This document shows positions 1-8,339 of a stretch of 11,413 bases of DNA, in pieces; position 1 is the first letter of the stretch, and each line of letters begins with the position of its first letter. A program made the position numbers and the translations under genes. The notes below the pieces were generated by a model. The model was not told where the DNA came from. It saw only the letters and a program-made list of their open reading frames with translations, and ran no database searches. The stretch lies in NCBI GenBank assembly GCA_019247235.1, contig JAFAPG010000275.1:1-11413 (forward strand). The letters are read 5' to 3'. This stretch comes from Acidobacteriota bacterium. Lineage in GTDB: Bacteria; Acidobacteriota; Terriglobia; Terriglobales; Acidobacteriaceae.

Positions 1-1
1 T

Positions 2-388
2 AACCGCGAATTGGCGCTCTTCTATGCGGATCACAACATCAAGCTACCGGAGTCGCTGGCGTTAGCCGAAAGGGAGTTGGAGGTACGGCGCGACATCTAT
101 ACCGAGGATGTGCTGGCCTGGTCATTCTACAAAAATCGAAAGTTGAAAGAGTCCAGGATCGCGATCGAAAGGGCTCTACGTCTGGGGACTAACGATGCCA
201 TGTTCTATTACCATGCCGCCTTGATTTATCGCGATCTAGGAGATGTTACGTCGGCACGGGAGCTTCTCGAACGCGCGCTCGCCATCAATTCGCACTTTCA
301 CATCTTCTATGCGGATGACGCTCGTAAGGCACTGCAGGCTATGTCGTCCACACCTCTGACAGCCAAGCTAGGGGACAGCAGTCGATGA
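2..388 (+). CDS. TPR-repeat protein, C-terminal part (5' end outside window)
   Basis: The frame is open from the first bases of the window, so only the last ~128 residues are present; the TTG at 11 is internal, not a start. The visible part consists of helical TPR-like repeats, for example the stretch around LGDVTSARELLERALAIN near the end. It contains a FYADH motif followed by an RRDIYTED...AW block. The same order of motifs occurs at the C-terminus of the TPR protein at 4719-5984 and aligns without gaps over about 95 residues, so the two are paralogues. TPR proteins act as protein-protein scaffolds; no catalytic residue is visible. The stop codon overlaps the next start as ATGA (385-388), which implies translational coupling with the transporter gene. 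Whether it has a signal peptide like its paralogue cannot be seen here. Confidence 0.85.
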   Translation, partial: NRELALFYADHNIKLPESLALAERELEVRRDIYTEDVLAWSFYKNRKLKESRIAIERALRLGTNDAMFYYHAALIYRDLGDVTSARELLERALAINSHFHIFYADDARKALQAMSSTPLTAKLGDSSR

Positions 389-2097
389 GCAAAACTTCGC
401 GGGAAATCAGAACTTCGCGTTCTCTTCCCTCAACCTTCTCAGCCTTGTTCGTGCTGCTTAGTTCAGCAGCGTGCTTCGCGCATCCCATGGGCAACTTCAG
501 CATCAGTCATTATTCGGGCATTGAGGTGAAAAAGGGTCAGGTCGAGATTCGTTACATCATTGACATGGCCGAGATCCCCACTTTTCAGGAGATGCAGAAA
601 GGCACTCTGGTGGCCAACCCTGAAGATCGAGGCACCCGCAACTATGTCGCAAAGCAGGCCCGAGCGCTCGGGGCGGGCCTGACTCTCACGATAGATGGCC
701 GTCCTCTCGAGCTTCGAACTCAGTTCGGAGACATTCTGTTTCCGCCCGGAGCCGGTGGACTCCCGACTCTGAAGATGGCTTTTCTCTATCGCGCTGACTT
801 TGCCTCCGCCCGAATACCGTCTGATGGGGATAAATACGCCATCTATTACCGCGACAACAACTTTCCCAATCGGGTCGGCTGGAAAGAAATCATTGCAGCA
901 TCGGGGCCGGGAGTAAAGATCGTGATTTCCTCAGTCCCAGAGAAGGACCGGAGTACCCAGCTATCGAACTATCCCACGGATTTAGTGGACAGTCCACCTC
1001 TCGACACTGAAGCAAGCGTTAGTTTCACTCTTAATCAGAGCAGCGAGGTTGCTGCAACGGCCACCCGCTCGCCAGCGACGCGACTATGGCGATCAGCAGC
1101 GAGTGCACCTGGAACCAGTCAGGCTTCAGCCATTCAGCAGAGATCAGCAGGCCCTTTAGCATCAGCCCTGAATGCTGCAGGGCCAATTCCGGCCGCAACC
1201 CTATCGTTCACCACGTCAGCCTTCGAATCCCGGCTCAAACCCAACAAGCAAGCTATATCGAAGAATCGCTTCACCCAACTCATGACAGCAAATCAACTCG
1301 GAATTTGGTTCCTGGTGGTGGCCGCGGCAATCGCGGCGGGACTTGGCGCCTTGCACGCGCTTGAGCCGGGCCACGGAAAGACCATCGTTGCCGCTTATCT
1401 CGTAGGGTCAAAGGGAACCGCCTACCATGCGTTCATTCTCGGGTTGGTTGTAACCGTCTCTCATACAGCTGGAGTTTACGCGCTGGGAGCGGTCACCCTT
1501 TATGCTTCGCGCTATATCCTCCCTGAACAAGTGTATCCGTGGCTGGGGGCCATCTCTGGAATGCTGATCGCTGCTCTCGGCTCCTATCTGTTTCTCCAAC
1601 GATATAGTGCCCATGCCCTCGGTCATTCTCATAGCCCTCATGGATATCATCCTCCTGGCCGAGCATCTAGTCACACGCACGCAGAGGGATTTATTCACAC
1701 GCACGATGGTTACGCACACAAGCACGCAGACGGCCACCATCATCACCACGAGATCAGGCCAGATGTTTCCTTCCGGCAACTTCTGGTTCTGGGCATTACC
1801 GGAGGTGTAGTGCCCTGTCCCGCCGCTTTGGTTGTGCTTTTAAGCGCAGTAGCTTTGAACCGAATTGGCTTTGGCCTATTTTTGATCCTGGCGTTTAGCG
1901 TCGGCCTAGCAGCCGTATTGATTGCTATTGGTTTGCTGATGGTTTACGCTCGTCAGTTCATGACGAAGTTTCGCAGTGAGGGACCGCTGATTGGCCGTTG
2001 GCTGCCACTTACTTCCGCGGCAGTGATCATGTTTTCGGGTTTGGTGATTGCTGTTCGGTCTCTGGTGGCTGGAGGGATCCTCGACATTAAGGTGTGA
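385..2097 (+). CDS. Secreted N-terminal domain fused to NicO-family Ni/Co transporter
   Basis: This 570-residue protein has two parts. Residues 1-32 look like a signal peptide (basic N-terminus, then FSALFVLLSSAACFA). Cleavage there would leave mature HPMGNFSISHYS at the start of a ~180-residue extracytoplasmic domain. An Ala/Ser-rich linker (about 210-300) leads to a polytopic membrane domain from about residue 303. That domain carries the NicO/RcnA-type signature HALEPGHGKT (324-333) and GGVVPCPAAL (473-482). Between them is a loop at 410-455 with 16 histidines in 46 residues, typical of nickel/cobalt permeases and exporters. Substrate and direction (uptake or efflux) cannot be decided from sequence, although the HALEPGHGKT and PCP motifs resemble RcnA-like exporters more than HoxN/NixA importers. 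The start overlaps the upstream TPR stop (ATGA), with AGGGGA at 370-375 as ribosome-binding site. It lies 27 nt before a second NicO gene in the same frame. HupE/UreJ-type annotation is an alternative label. Confidence 0.88.
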   Translation: MSKTSREIRTSRSLPSTFSALFVLLSSAACFAHPMGNFSISHYSGIEVKKGQVEIRYIIDMAEIPTFQEMQKGTLVANPEDRGTRNYVAKQARALGAGLTLTIDGRPLELRTQFGDILFPPGAGGLPTLKMAFLYRADFASARIPSDGDKYAIYYRDNNFPNRVGWKEIIAASGPGVKIVISSVPEKDRSTQLSNYPTDLVDSPPLDTEASVSFTLNQSSEVAATATRSPATRLWRSAASAPGTSQASAIQQRSAGPLASALNAAGPIPAATLSFTTSAFESRLKPNKQAISKNRFTQLMTANQLGIWFLVVAAAIAAGLGALHALEPGHGKTIVAAYLVGSKGTAYHAFILGLVVTVSHTAGVYALGAVTLYASRYILPEQVYPWLGAISGMLIAALGSYLFLQRYSAHALGHSHSPHGYHPPGRASSHTHAEGFIHTHDGYAHKHADGHHHHHEIRPDVSFRQLLVLGITGGVVPCPAALVVLLSAVALNRIGFGLFLILAFSVGLAAVLIAIGLLMVYARQFMTKFRSEGPLIGRWLPLTSAAVIMFSGLVIAVRSLVAGGILDIKV

Positions 2098-2124
2098 GCC
2101 GCAATCGTTCGAATCACTATCACC

Positions 2125-2931
2125 ATGACAAACCTCCTGACAGTCATCAGTATCGGTTTCCTTCTTGGAATGCGGCACGCAACAGACCCCGACCACGTCA
2201 TTGCTGTGACCACGATAGTCAGCCGCCAGCGCAGCATCCGGCATGCCGGCATGATTGGTATGTTATGGGGTCTTGGCCATACGATCACAATCCTATTGGT
2301 AGGCGCGGCGATTATTATGTTCAACCTGGTAATTCCCCCGCGAATTGGCCTGACGATGGAATTGGCAGTAGGCCTGATGCTTATATTCCTCGGTGTTATC
2401 AATTTGACGGGTATGATGCAGTGGATTACCAACCGCTTGATGCCGATTCACAGCCAGGATAGATTGATTCACTCCCACTCCCATCGCCATGGGGGGGAGA
2501 TCCATACCCACATGCACGGCCATAAGCCCGAGGTTCATTTTCACGTGGAAACAGAGTCTAAAGGCGGGTTTCAGAGTGTGCTGGCGCGAATCGGCTGGTA
2601 CCAACTCCTCCGCCCACTTGCGATTGGAGTTGTGCACGGGCTGGCAGGGTCCGCGGCAGTCGCGCTGCTGGTTCTGACCACGATCCGCGACCCGCGCTGG
2701 GCAGTAGCGTATCTCCTGGTGTTTGGCGCGGGGACGATTGCGGGAATGATGATGATCACCATGATTATTGGAGCGCCTTTTGCTTACACTGGCAAGAAAT
2801 TCACCAACTTCAATCGGAGATTAGGTACGGCCTCGGGACTCATCAGCGTCGCCTTTGGAGCGTTTGTGACCGTTCAGATCGGGTTCGTCAATGGATTGTT
2901 CACAGCGAATCCGCACTGGACACCACACTGA
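2125..2931 (+). CDS. NicO/HoxN-type high-affinity nickel (cobalt) transporter
   Basis: This 268-residue integral membrane protein has several hydrophobic segments. The first helix carries HATDPDH at residues 18-24, the HX4DH signature of the HoxN/NixA nickel-cobalt permease family, which is essential for transport in studied members. A second histidine motif, LGHTITI, follows in the next helix. A hydrophilic loop at about 109-140 is packed with His (HSHSHRHGG...HTHMHGH...HFH), a likely metal-binding segment. After it comes a VHGLAGSAAV helix typical of this branch. It differs in motif set from the upstream NicO protein, so this is not a simple tandem copy. The ATG at 2125 is the first start codon after the previous stop in this frame. 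No Shine-Dalgarno is visible, so translation probably depends on coupling across the 27-nt gap. Nickel or cobalt uptake is the best guess. Confidence 0.88.
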   Translation: MTNLLTVISIGFLLGMRHATDPDHVIAVTTIVSRQRSIRHAGMIGMLWGLGHTITILLVGAAIIMFNLVIPPRIGLTMELAVGLMLIFLGVINLTGMMQWITNRLMPIHSQDRLIHSHSHRHGGEIHTHMHGHKPEVHFHVETESKGGFQSVLARIGWYQLLRPLAIGVVHGLAGSAAVALLVLTTIRDPRWAVAYLLVFGAGTIAGMMMITMIIGAPFAYTGKKFTNFNRRLGTASGLISVAFGAFVTVQIGFVNGLFTANPHWTPH

Positions 2932-3139
2932 AACCGAAGTCTCAGGCTTAGTTCATCTTTTACTCGTCCCTCGCCTCATTATCCTTAGTAGATACCCAGC
3001 TGTTCAGGTGATTGCATCCGTCGCAGCAGATTTAAAGAGACATCTCCTCAATTAAAAGTCTAATTCCAACAATCCAAATCATGCCTTTGTTCCGTATTAG
3101 AGATGGAACTCGGAATTTAAACCGAGTAGTTCGTCTCCG

Positions 3140-3145
3140 AAGGAG
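3140..3145 (+). promoter_or_regulatory. Ribosome-binding site deciding the DUF4331 start
   Basis: AAGGAG lies 4 nt before the ATG at 3150. The frame also has an ATG at 3081, but that one has no purine-rich sequence before it and would add 23 residues ahead of the signal peptide. Confidence 0.65.
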
Positions 3146-3149
3146 CGCC

Positions 3150-4649
3150 ATGCAGCCACACAGATTTCGCCCGGGTATCTCGTCTATGATGCTGATGCTC
3201 ATCCTGCTTCCAGGCAGCGTCTTTGCATCTAGCCACCGCGAAGCACCCATTGTCGCACTCGACCGGGGAGCAGACGTAACGGATTGGTATGCTTTTGTCA
3301 GCTACGACCATCCCGACCGGGTAACCATGATTCTCAACGTGGACGGGTTCCTCGAGCCTTCCAATGGCCCTAACTACTTCCCCTTCGATCCTAACGTCAA
3401 GTACGTCATGAACGTTGACAACGACCAAGATGGCCAGACCGAGATAAGCTTCGAATTCCGCTTCAAGACTGAAATTCGCCAGCCCGGCGTGTTCACCGGC
3501 TACGTCGGTGGAATCGCGGGGATTCCGCCCATCACCTCCTTGGACGGGCCTGGATCAGAAGGTTTGAGCTTACGCCAAACCTACAGCGTGACAATGATTA
3601 AAGATGGTGTCGCCAGAGATCTGAACCGAGGGCGCACACTGTTTGCTGTACCTACCAATGTCGGCCCCCTTACCATGCCGCACTACGAAGATCTATACAA
3701 CCAAGGCATCTACGAACTTGGCGATGGGGTTCGGGTATTTGCGGGCACGGTGAATGATCCTTTCTATATAGATCTCGGTGCCGCGTTCGACTCTTTGAAC
3801 TTCCGTATGGGCGTGGGAGGCATTCTCAGCCCTACCGTCGACGCCGATGACACACGCAATTACGCCTCGAACTCCGTAGCTGGCTTCAACGTCAACTCCA
3901 TCGTGCTCGAAGTTCCCATCACCATGCTCACCGTCGACGGAAAAATCCACGGCCCGGGCGACAAGGAAGCCGTGATCGGCACATACGGCGAAACCGATCG
4001 TCAGCGAATCACGGTTCGCCGAATGAACGGTAAAGTGAATGGCAAAGGTGACTGGCAGCAGGTGAACCGGGAAGGCAATCCGTTGATGAACGAACTGCTG
4101 ATAGGCACGGGGTCGAAAGACCTATTCAGCGTCTCGGATCCCCAGAACGATTCGCAGTTCGCCAACTTTTTCCTTGATCCCCTGTTGGCTCACTTGTTCA
4201 ATACAGTTCTGGGATTGCCGATACCACCAGCCCCACGCACTGACCTATTACCACTGGTGCAGTACATGGCTCCGATTTGTCCTGGATGTGGGCCGGATGA
4301 TGCCGGTCCAGTGGCCGACCTGCTGCGGCTCAACACCGGAATTCCACCGACACCTGTTGGCAGCCAACGGCGTCTCGGCTTCTTGGCGGGTGATCTGGCG
4401 GGTTTCCCTCAAGGGCGCCGACCAATCGACGACGTAGTGGACATCGCGGCGCGGGCGGTCGCGGGTATCCTTGTTGACCCAAACAAGTTCGGCACACCTA
4501 TCGGCGATGGCGTCAATATCGCTGACGGCGGGTACAGAACCAGATTTCCTTACGTCCTTCCAGCGCATAGCGGCCGCGATAGCCACCACATTGGCCCTGG
4601 CCAATTTGGTTGTGAGGGACAGTCAACTGGCATTTGTCCCGTGCAGTAA
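3150..4649 (+). CDS. Secreted DUF4331-domain protein
   Basis: The protein has 499 residues from the ATG at 3150. Residues 1-26 are a clear signal peptide (basic start, MMLMLILLPG core, VFA cleavage box), and the mature protein begins SSHREAPIVALDRGADVTDWYAF. The SHREAP start with the following aspartate-rich D-x-x-D-W-Y region is the hallmark of DUF4331, a family with no established biochemical role. Another acidic stretch, DNDQDGQTE, could bind a cation; that is inference. The protein contains a CPGC motif (C377, C380) and two C-terminal cysteines (C488, C496). It is probably soluble periplasmic or surface-exposed, since no membrane anchor is seen beyond the signal. It sits 218 nt after the transporter pair and about 70 nt before the TPR gene on the same strand, so it may be co-transcribed with the latter. 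A role alongside metal transport is suggested only by neighbourhood. Confidence 0.88.
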   Translation: MQPHRFRPGISSMMLMLILLPGSVFASSHREAPIVALDRGADVTDWYAFVSYDHPDRVTMILNVDGFLEPSNGPNYFPFDPNVKYVMNVDNDQDGQTEISFEFRFKTEIRQPGVFTGYVGGIAGIPPITSLDGPGSEGLSLRQTYSVTMIKDGVARDLNRGRTLFAVPTNVGPLTMPHYEDLYNQGIYELGDGVRVFAGTVNDPFYIDLGAAFDSLNFRMGVGGILSPTVDADDTRNYASNSVAGFNVNSIVLEVPITMLTVDGKIHGPGDKEAVIGTYGETDRQRITVRRMNGKVNGKGDWQQVNREGNPLMNELLIGTGSKDLFSVSDPQNDSQFANFFLDPLLAHLFNTVLGLPIPPAPRTDLLPLVQYMAPICPGCGPDDAGPVADLLRLNTGIPPTPVGSQRRLGFLAGDLAGFPQGRRPIDDVVDIAARAVAGILVDPNKFGTPIGDGVNIADGGYRTRFPYVLPAHSGRDSHHIGPGQFGCEGQSTGICPVQ

Positions 4650-4718
4650 TCTTTTCAGCATGTGGCCGCATCCTCGCGACGCGGCCACAACATTCACCAG
4701 AAAATCCAGGGGGAGCTT

Positions 4719-5984
4719 ATGACAAGACCGTTGAACTCAATGGCGGTACTTCTGGCCACGACGACTCTATTGGCTCAGACAAATTCCAGTTTGTCAGAAG
4801 CAAGACTCTCTCCCGCTGAGCGGAGCATAGCCCAAGCCAGTCAGCTGATCGACAAGAGCCCGAAGAATTATTCCGCCTACAATGCACTTGCGCTGGGGCA
4901 GTTGCGCCGGGCACGAGAGACGTCCGATATGAGCTTCTATGTCCAGGCGGACGAGACGCTAAAGAAGTCGTTCGCAATTTCTCCCGGGAACTTTGACGGA
5001 GAGCGAATTCGAGTCTGGCTATTGCTGGGACGCCATGAATTTACCACCGCCCTCGAAGAGGCGCATAAACTTAACAAACGCCTTCCAGACGACGTACTGG
5101 TCTACGGCTTTCTTAGCGACGCCAATGCCGAGTTGGGAAACTATGAGGACGCAGAAAAAGCGACGCAGCTCATGCTCAATTTGCGTCCCGGCAATCTCCC
5201 GGCACTTACCCGTGCTGCCTACCTACGCGAGTTGTTTGGCGATGTGGATGGCTCGCTTGAGCTGATGCAGATGGTGCTTGAGGCCACCCCCCCCGCCGAA
5301 AGCGCCGACCAGGCCTGGATCCTCAGCCAGATCGGCCGTCTTCAATTATCGGAGGGTAAACTTGTAGAATCTGAAAAGAGTCTTCAGAGTGCGCTCAGTC
5401 TTTTCCCTAATTACTATTACGCACTTGGTCATCTCGCTCAGGTGAGAATTGTGCAGAGAAAATACAATGAAGCTATTTCTCTACTGGAACAATGCTATCA
5501 AGCGGTACCCCGCCCCGAGAACCTCTACGACTTAGCGATGGCCTTGGAACGTGCCGGTAAGAGCATTGATAGTCAGAACGTCTACGCAGAGTTCGAAAGC
5601 AAATCGTTATTGGAGATTGACAGAAGTTACAACTCCAATCAGCAACTAACCTTTTATTATGCAGATCACGCAATGCAGCCGGCTAAGGCGCTTGATGTGG
5701 CACAACGTGAGTTCGCGCGACGGCACGACGTTTATACCCGGGATGCGTATGCCTGGGCATTGCACGTCAACGGCCGCAATCAAGAGGCACGAAAGCAGAT
5801 TGAAACTGCGCTAGCAATTGGTATCCGCGACGCGAATCTGTTTCGTCATGCGGGAGAAATTGCACTAACCCTGGGCGATCGCTTATCGGCGGAACACTAC
5901 CTCTCACAAGCATCAGAACTAAAAGGGCCGGACTCCGAGCAAGCCAGAATCCTGCTTGCCAGCCTTACCGGAAAGGCTCGTTAG
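4719..5984 (+). CDS. Secreted TPR-repeat protein, paralogue of the upstream partial gene
   Basis: The protein has 421 residues from the ATG at 4719, which follows GGGGGAG at 4709-4715. The frame is open back to 4662, but that start lacks a ribosome-binding site. A short hydrophobic N-terminus (MAVLLATTTLLAQ) looks like a signal peptide, placing the protein in the periplasm. From about residue 30 to the end it is built of TPR-like helical hairpins, for example LGNYEDAEKATQLMLNLRPGN and GDVDGSLELMQMVLEATPP. The C-terminal block with FYYADH, RRHDVYTRDAYAW and LGDRLSAEHYL matches the partial TPR protein at the start of the window. TPR proteins are scaffolds for partners; the adjacent secreted DUF4331 protein is the obvious candidate, from context only. 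The gene ends the metal-transporter block: 400 nt without a convincing gene follow. Confidence 0.87.
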   Translation: MTRPLNSMAVLLATTTLLAQTNSSLSEARLSPAERSIAQASQLIDKSPKNYSAYNALALGQLRRARETSDMSFYVQADETLKKSFAISPGNFDGERIRVWLLLGRHEFTTALEEAHKLNKRLPDDVLVYGFLSDANAELGNYEDAEKATQLMLNLRPGNLPALTRAAYLRELFGDVDGSLELMQMVLEATPPAESADQAWILSQIGRLQLSEGKLVESEKSLQSALSLFPNYYYALGHLAQVRIVQRKYNEAISLLEQCYQAVPRPENLYDLAMALERAGKSIDSQNVYAEFESKSLLEIDRSYNSNQQLTFYYADHAMQPAKALDVAQREFARRHDVYTRDAYAWALHVNGRNQEARKQIETALAIGIRDANLFRHAGEIALTLGDRLSAEHYLSQASELKGPDSEQARILLASLTGKAR

Positions 5985-6383
5985 CCTAGAGGGCGTTCTA
6001 TTGTTCGGTTTCTAAGGATGCTGCAGTCCGTTTATCTTTTCCTCTCACCAGAACGGCCGCTTATGTGGAGCACCAAATTATCAGCAGCAATGAGAGCAGA
6101 AGTACGGCTGTTTAGCTTTCTGTGACCTAGCGCTGCACATAACTTGCGGCTTGTGACCGCCTGAACTCAAATGGTCGGATATGAGATCCGGGAGCTCCCT
6201 ATGTTAACAGTGCTGTTCCACGACGCGCGCAGTCCGGTGTGGAGGCACGCCGGGGGCAACTCAGTTGAGATCTCTCGTCCTATTCTGGATACGCGCAAGT
6301 GCATCGGATCGAAGATAGGCTTTGGGACAACACTGTCAGGCAACAATTAATGTTGGACTGCTTCTCCAGCTAAACTAGGCACT
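5985..6383 (+). other. Intergenic stretch, no clear gene
   Basis: These 399 bases separate the TPR gene from the DUF885 gene. I see no strong terminator hairpin and no good sigma-70 promoter. Just before the DUF885 start there is a TTGGAC, but the nearest AT-rich hexamer is only 12 nt away, too close for a -35/-10 pair. The only structured element is a small ORF at 6201-6350, listed separately, which contains a short AACAG/CTGTT inverted repeat at 6206-6217. Confidence 0.5.
6201..6350 (+). CDS. Possible 49-residue small ORF, unknown
   Basis: An ATG at 6201 follows GGGAG at 6190-6194 with a 6-nt spacer, and the frame runs 49 codons to TAA. The product (MLTVLFHDARSPVW...) is mildly basic, lacks a membrane segment and resembles no family I know. 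It ends 33 nt before the DUF885 start. The ribosome-binding site is the only positive evidence, so chance is a fair explanation. Confidence 0.15.
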   Translation: MLTVLFHDARSPVWRHAGGNSVEISRPILDTRKCIGSKIGFGTTLSGNN

Positions 6384-8249
6384 ATGAACAGCTTATTTCA
6401 GAGGAATTGCGTGCGGTCGTGTAGGCTGCTGATCAGAACGTTGGTCGTCCTTGAAGGCCTTGTCGTTTCACTGGCGGTCTCTGGCTTGGCCGACTCACTG
6501 CAAACTGCGAAACAATTGGATGATTTGATTTCCGCAAATTGGAATTACCAGGTTGCGCATTCTCCTATGCTTGCGCTGCAAGCACACGAGAAGCAGGGAT
6601 CCGACCGCTGGCAGGACCTGAGCAAAGAAGGACTTGCCGCCTGGCAGAAGCATGACGAACAAATTCTCAAAGATCTGCACAGCATTCCACGTAATGAGCT
6701 GACCGTGGAGCAGCAATCAGCGTACGACCTATTTGAGCGGGATGCGCAAGACCAGGTCGAGGGCTTCCGCCAGCGAATCTACATTGCCTCATTTCTCGGT
6801 GCCGCGATCCGCTTCTGGCCCAGCGTACCGCAAGCACTGAGATTTGCTCAGCAGCAACGGTTTGACTCTATTGGAGATTACCAAGCCTGGCTGCGACGTC
6901 TTGACTCACTTCCCGTATTTCTCGACCAGCAGCAAGGATTGATGCAGGAAGCTATACAGGAGCACTGGACAGAGACCAAGGCGCAGGTGCAACAGACCAT
7001 CGATTTTGTGGAATCGCAACGTAGGGCAGCTGTCGAAAATAGCCTTCTCTATCAGCCATTTCAGCATTTTCCCGATAATATCGCAGCAGTCGAGCAATCG
7101 CGATTGTCCGAATCGGCGAAACAGTCTATTGCCAATCGCATTGTGCCGGCCTTGGGGCGCTTTGAAGCTTTTTTGAAGAACGAATACCTCCCTTCCGGTC
7201 AGGATTCCCCTGGGTTCTTTTACTGGCCGAAAGGAGCTCAACTGTATGCGTTTCTCGCGCATGAGTCGACCGGCACACAATTGGACGTTCAGCAAATGCG
7301 TGAACTTGGCTCCCGCGAACTGGAACGCATCCGGCAGGAAATGGAAGCGTTGCTTCCAAAACTCGGGTATGGAAAAACGCTGGCTGAAGCTTTCGATTCG
7401 ATTCGGACGGATCCGGCGCTGCACTGCAAGACTCCTGACGAACTGCTAATGATGTACCGGGCCATGGCTAAACGGATCGATCCCACCGTGGTGAAGTTGT
7501 TTAATGTCTTGCCTCGCATGCCCTACGGAGTTGAAGGCATCCGGGCAGGACGTGGCCTCGGCAGCACGTATCATCCACCCACCAGCGTTTCTGGTCCTGG
7601 CATGGTAGTTGTGGACATAGCAAACCCGGAGATCCGGCCCAAGAACGAGGTGGTGGCACTCATGCTTCATGAGGGCGTGCCTGGCCACCACCTGCAATAC
7701 GCCTTTGACATGGAAAGATGCTTGCGAAATTCGAGTGACGAAATCGACCGCTGCGCTGAGGCAATCTTGCATGAGCGGTTATTATTCCCGGCAAGAGATA
7801 TAGGCTCTACGGAAGGATGGGCACTCTATGCCGAGTCACTCGGTGACGAACTGGGGTTGTACGTGGATCCGGTCGATAAATTCGGTCAACTAGATTTGCA
7901 ACTAACTCGCGCAGCACGGGTCATGATTGATACTGGCATCCACAGCCTCGGATGGGGACGAGCCAAGGCGATTCAGTATTTTGTCGATGTGACGGGGAAG
8001 CCAATCTCCGTCGCGACCGACGAAGTCACAACTGCCATCGGGAATCCAGGTGTTCAGCTCTCCTACACGATAGGCCAACTTCAGTTCCAGCATCTGCGCG
8101 CGCTGGCAAACCAAGAACTGGGGTCAAAGTTTGATGTCCGGGATTTTCATAATCTTGTACTCCAGGCAGGTCCTCTTCCATTCGACATCCTAGAACGGAA
8201 CCTCAACCAGTGGATTCGCACCAGAAAAAAAGTGATTCACAGCGGCTAA
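6384..8249 (+). CDS. Secreted DUF885-family zinc metallopeptidase
   Basis: The protein has 621 residues, a usual length for DUF885. The N-terminus has several arginines followed by a hydrophobic segment (about 18-37, LLIRTLVVLEGLVVSLAVSG), consistent with a signal peptide or anchor and export to the periplasm. The diagnostic motif HEGVPGHH is at residues 429-436, with H429 and H435 the probable zinc ligands and E430 the general base. STEGWALYAESLG follows at about 475-487, where E477 or E484 is a likely third ligand. Both motifs are shared by DUF885 peptidases. The remaining N-terminal ~400 residues are helix-rich, as expected. The substrate is unknown; peptide scavenging or processing is likely for the family. 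The ATG at 6384 has only a weak AGG at 6376-6378 before it. The gene appears monocistronic and shows no link to the metal block upstream. Confidence 0.9.
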   Translation: MNSLFQRNCVRSCRLLIRTLVVLEGLVVSLAVSGLADSLQTAKQLDDLISANWNYQVAHSPMLALQAHEKQGSDRWQDLSKEGLAAWQKHDEQILKDLHSIPRNELTVEQQSAYDLFERDAQDQVEGFRQRIYIASFLGAAIRFWPSVPQALRFAQQQRFDSIGDYQAWLRRLDSLPVFLDQQQGLMQEAIQEHWTETKAQVQQTIDFVESQRRAAVENSLLYQPFQHFPDNIAAVEQSRLSESAKQSIANRIVPALGRFEAFLKNEYLPSGQDSPGFFYWPKGAQLYAFLAHESTGTQLDVQQMRELGSRELERIRQEMEALLPKLGYGKTLAEAFDSIRTDPALHCKTPDELLMMYRAMAKRIDPTVVKLFNVLPRMPYGVEGIRAGRGLGSTYHPPTSVSGPGMVVVDIANPEIRPKNEVVALMLHEGVPGHHLQYAFDMERCLRNSSDEIDRCAEAILHERLLFPARDIGSTEGWALYAESLGDELGLYVDPVDKFGQLDLQLTRAARVMIDTGIHSLGWGRAKAIQYFVDVTGKPISVATDEVTTAIGNPGVQLSYTIGQLQFQHLRALANQELGSKFDVRDFHNLVLQAGPLPFDILERNLNQWIRTRKKVIHSG

Positions 8250-8339
8250 TCGGGTGGACTGCGTCCGTTTGAACGCTGTCCCGGCATGGATACTCCACAC
8301 ACCCGCTGCTGACGTTTTCGCCATCTCGAATTGCTGACG

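Noticed and set aside
1408..1779. Minus-strand ORF opposite the NicO fusion gene
   Set aside because: It lies wholly inside a well-supported membrane-protein gene, has no family resemblance, and its composition mirrors the His-rich coding strand.
1953..2432. 159-residue minus-strand ORF spanning the two transporter genes
   Set aside because: It is antisense to two genes with diagnostic family motifs; its Ile/Arg-rich sequence is a typical shadow translation.
3081..3149. Upstream ATG for the DUF4331 gene
   Set aside because: It has no ribosome-binding site and would put 23 polar, basic residues ahead of an otherwise standard signal peptide; ATG 3150 has AAGGAG.
2932..3149. Nickel/cobalt riboswitch or metal-regulator site near the transporters
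   Set aside because: I could not find a recognisable riboswitch core or a long operator palindrome in this gap or the 27-nt gap; the true leader of the transporter operon lies outside the window.
6353..6376. TTGGAC and TAAACT as a promoter of the DUF885 gene
   Set aside because: The spacer is only 12 nt and the supposed -10 is 7 nt from the start codon.
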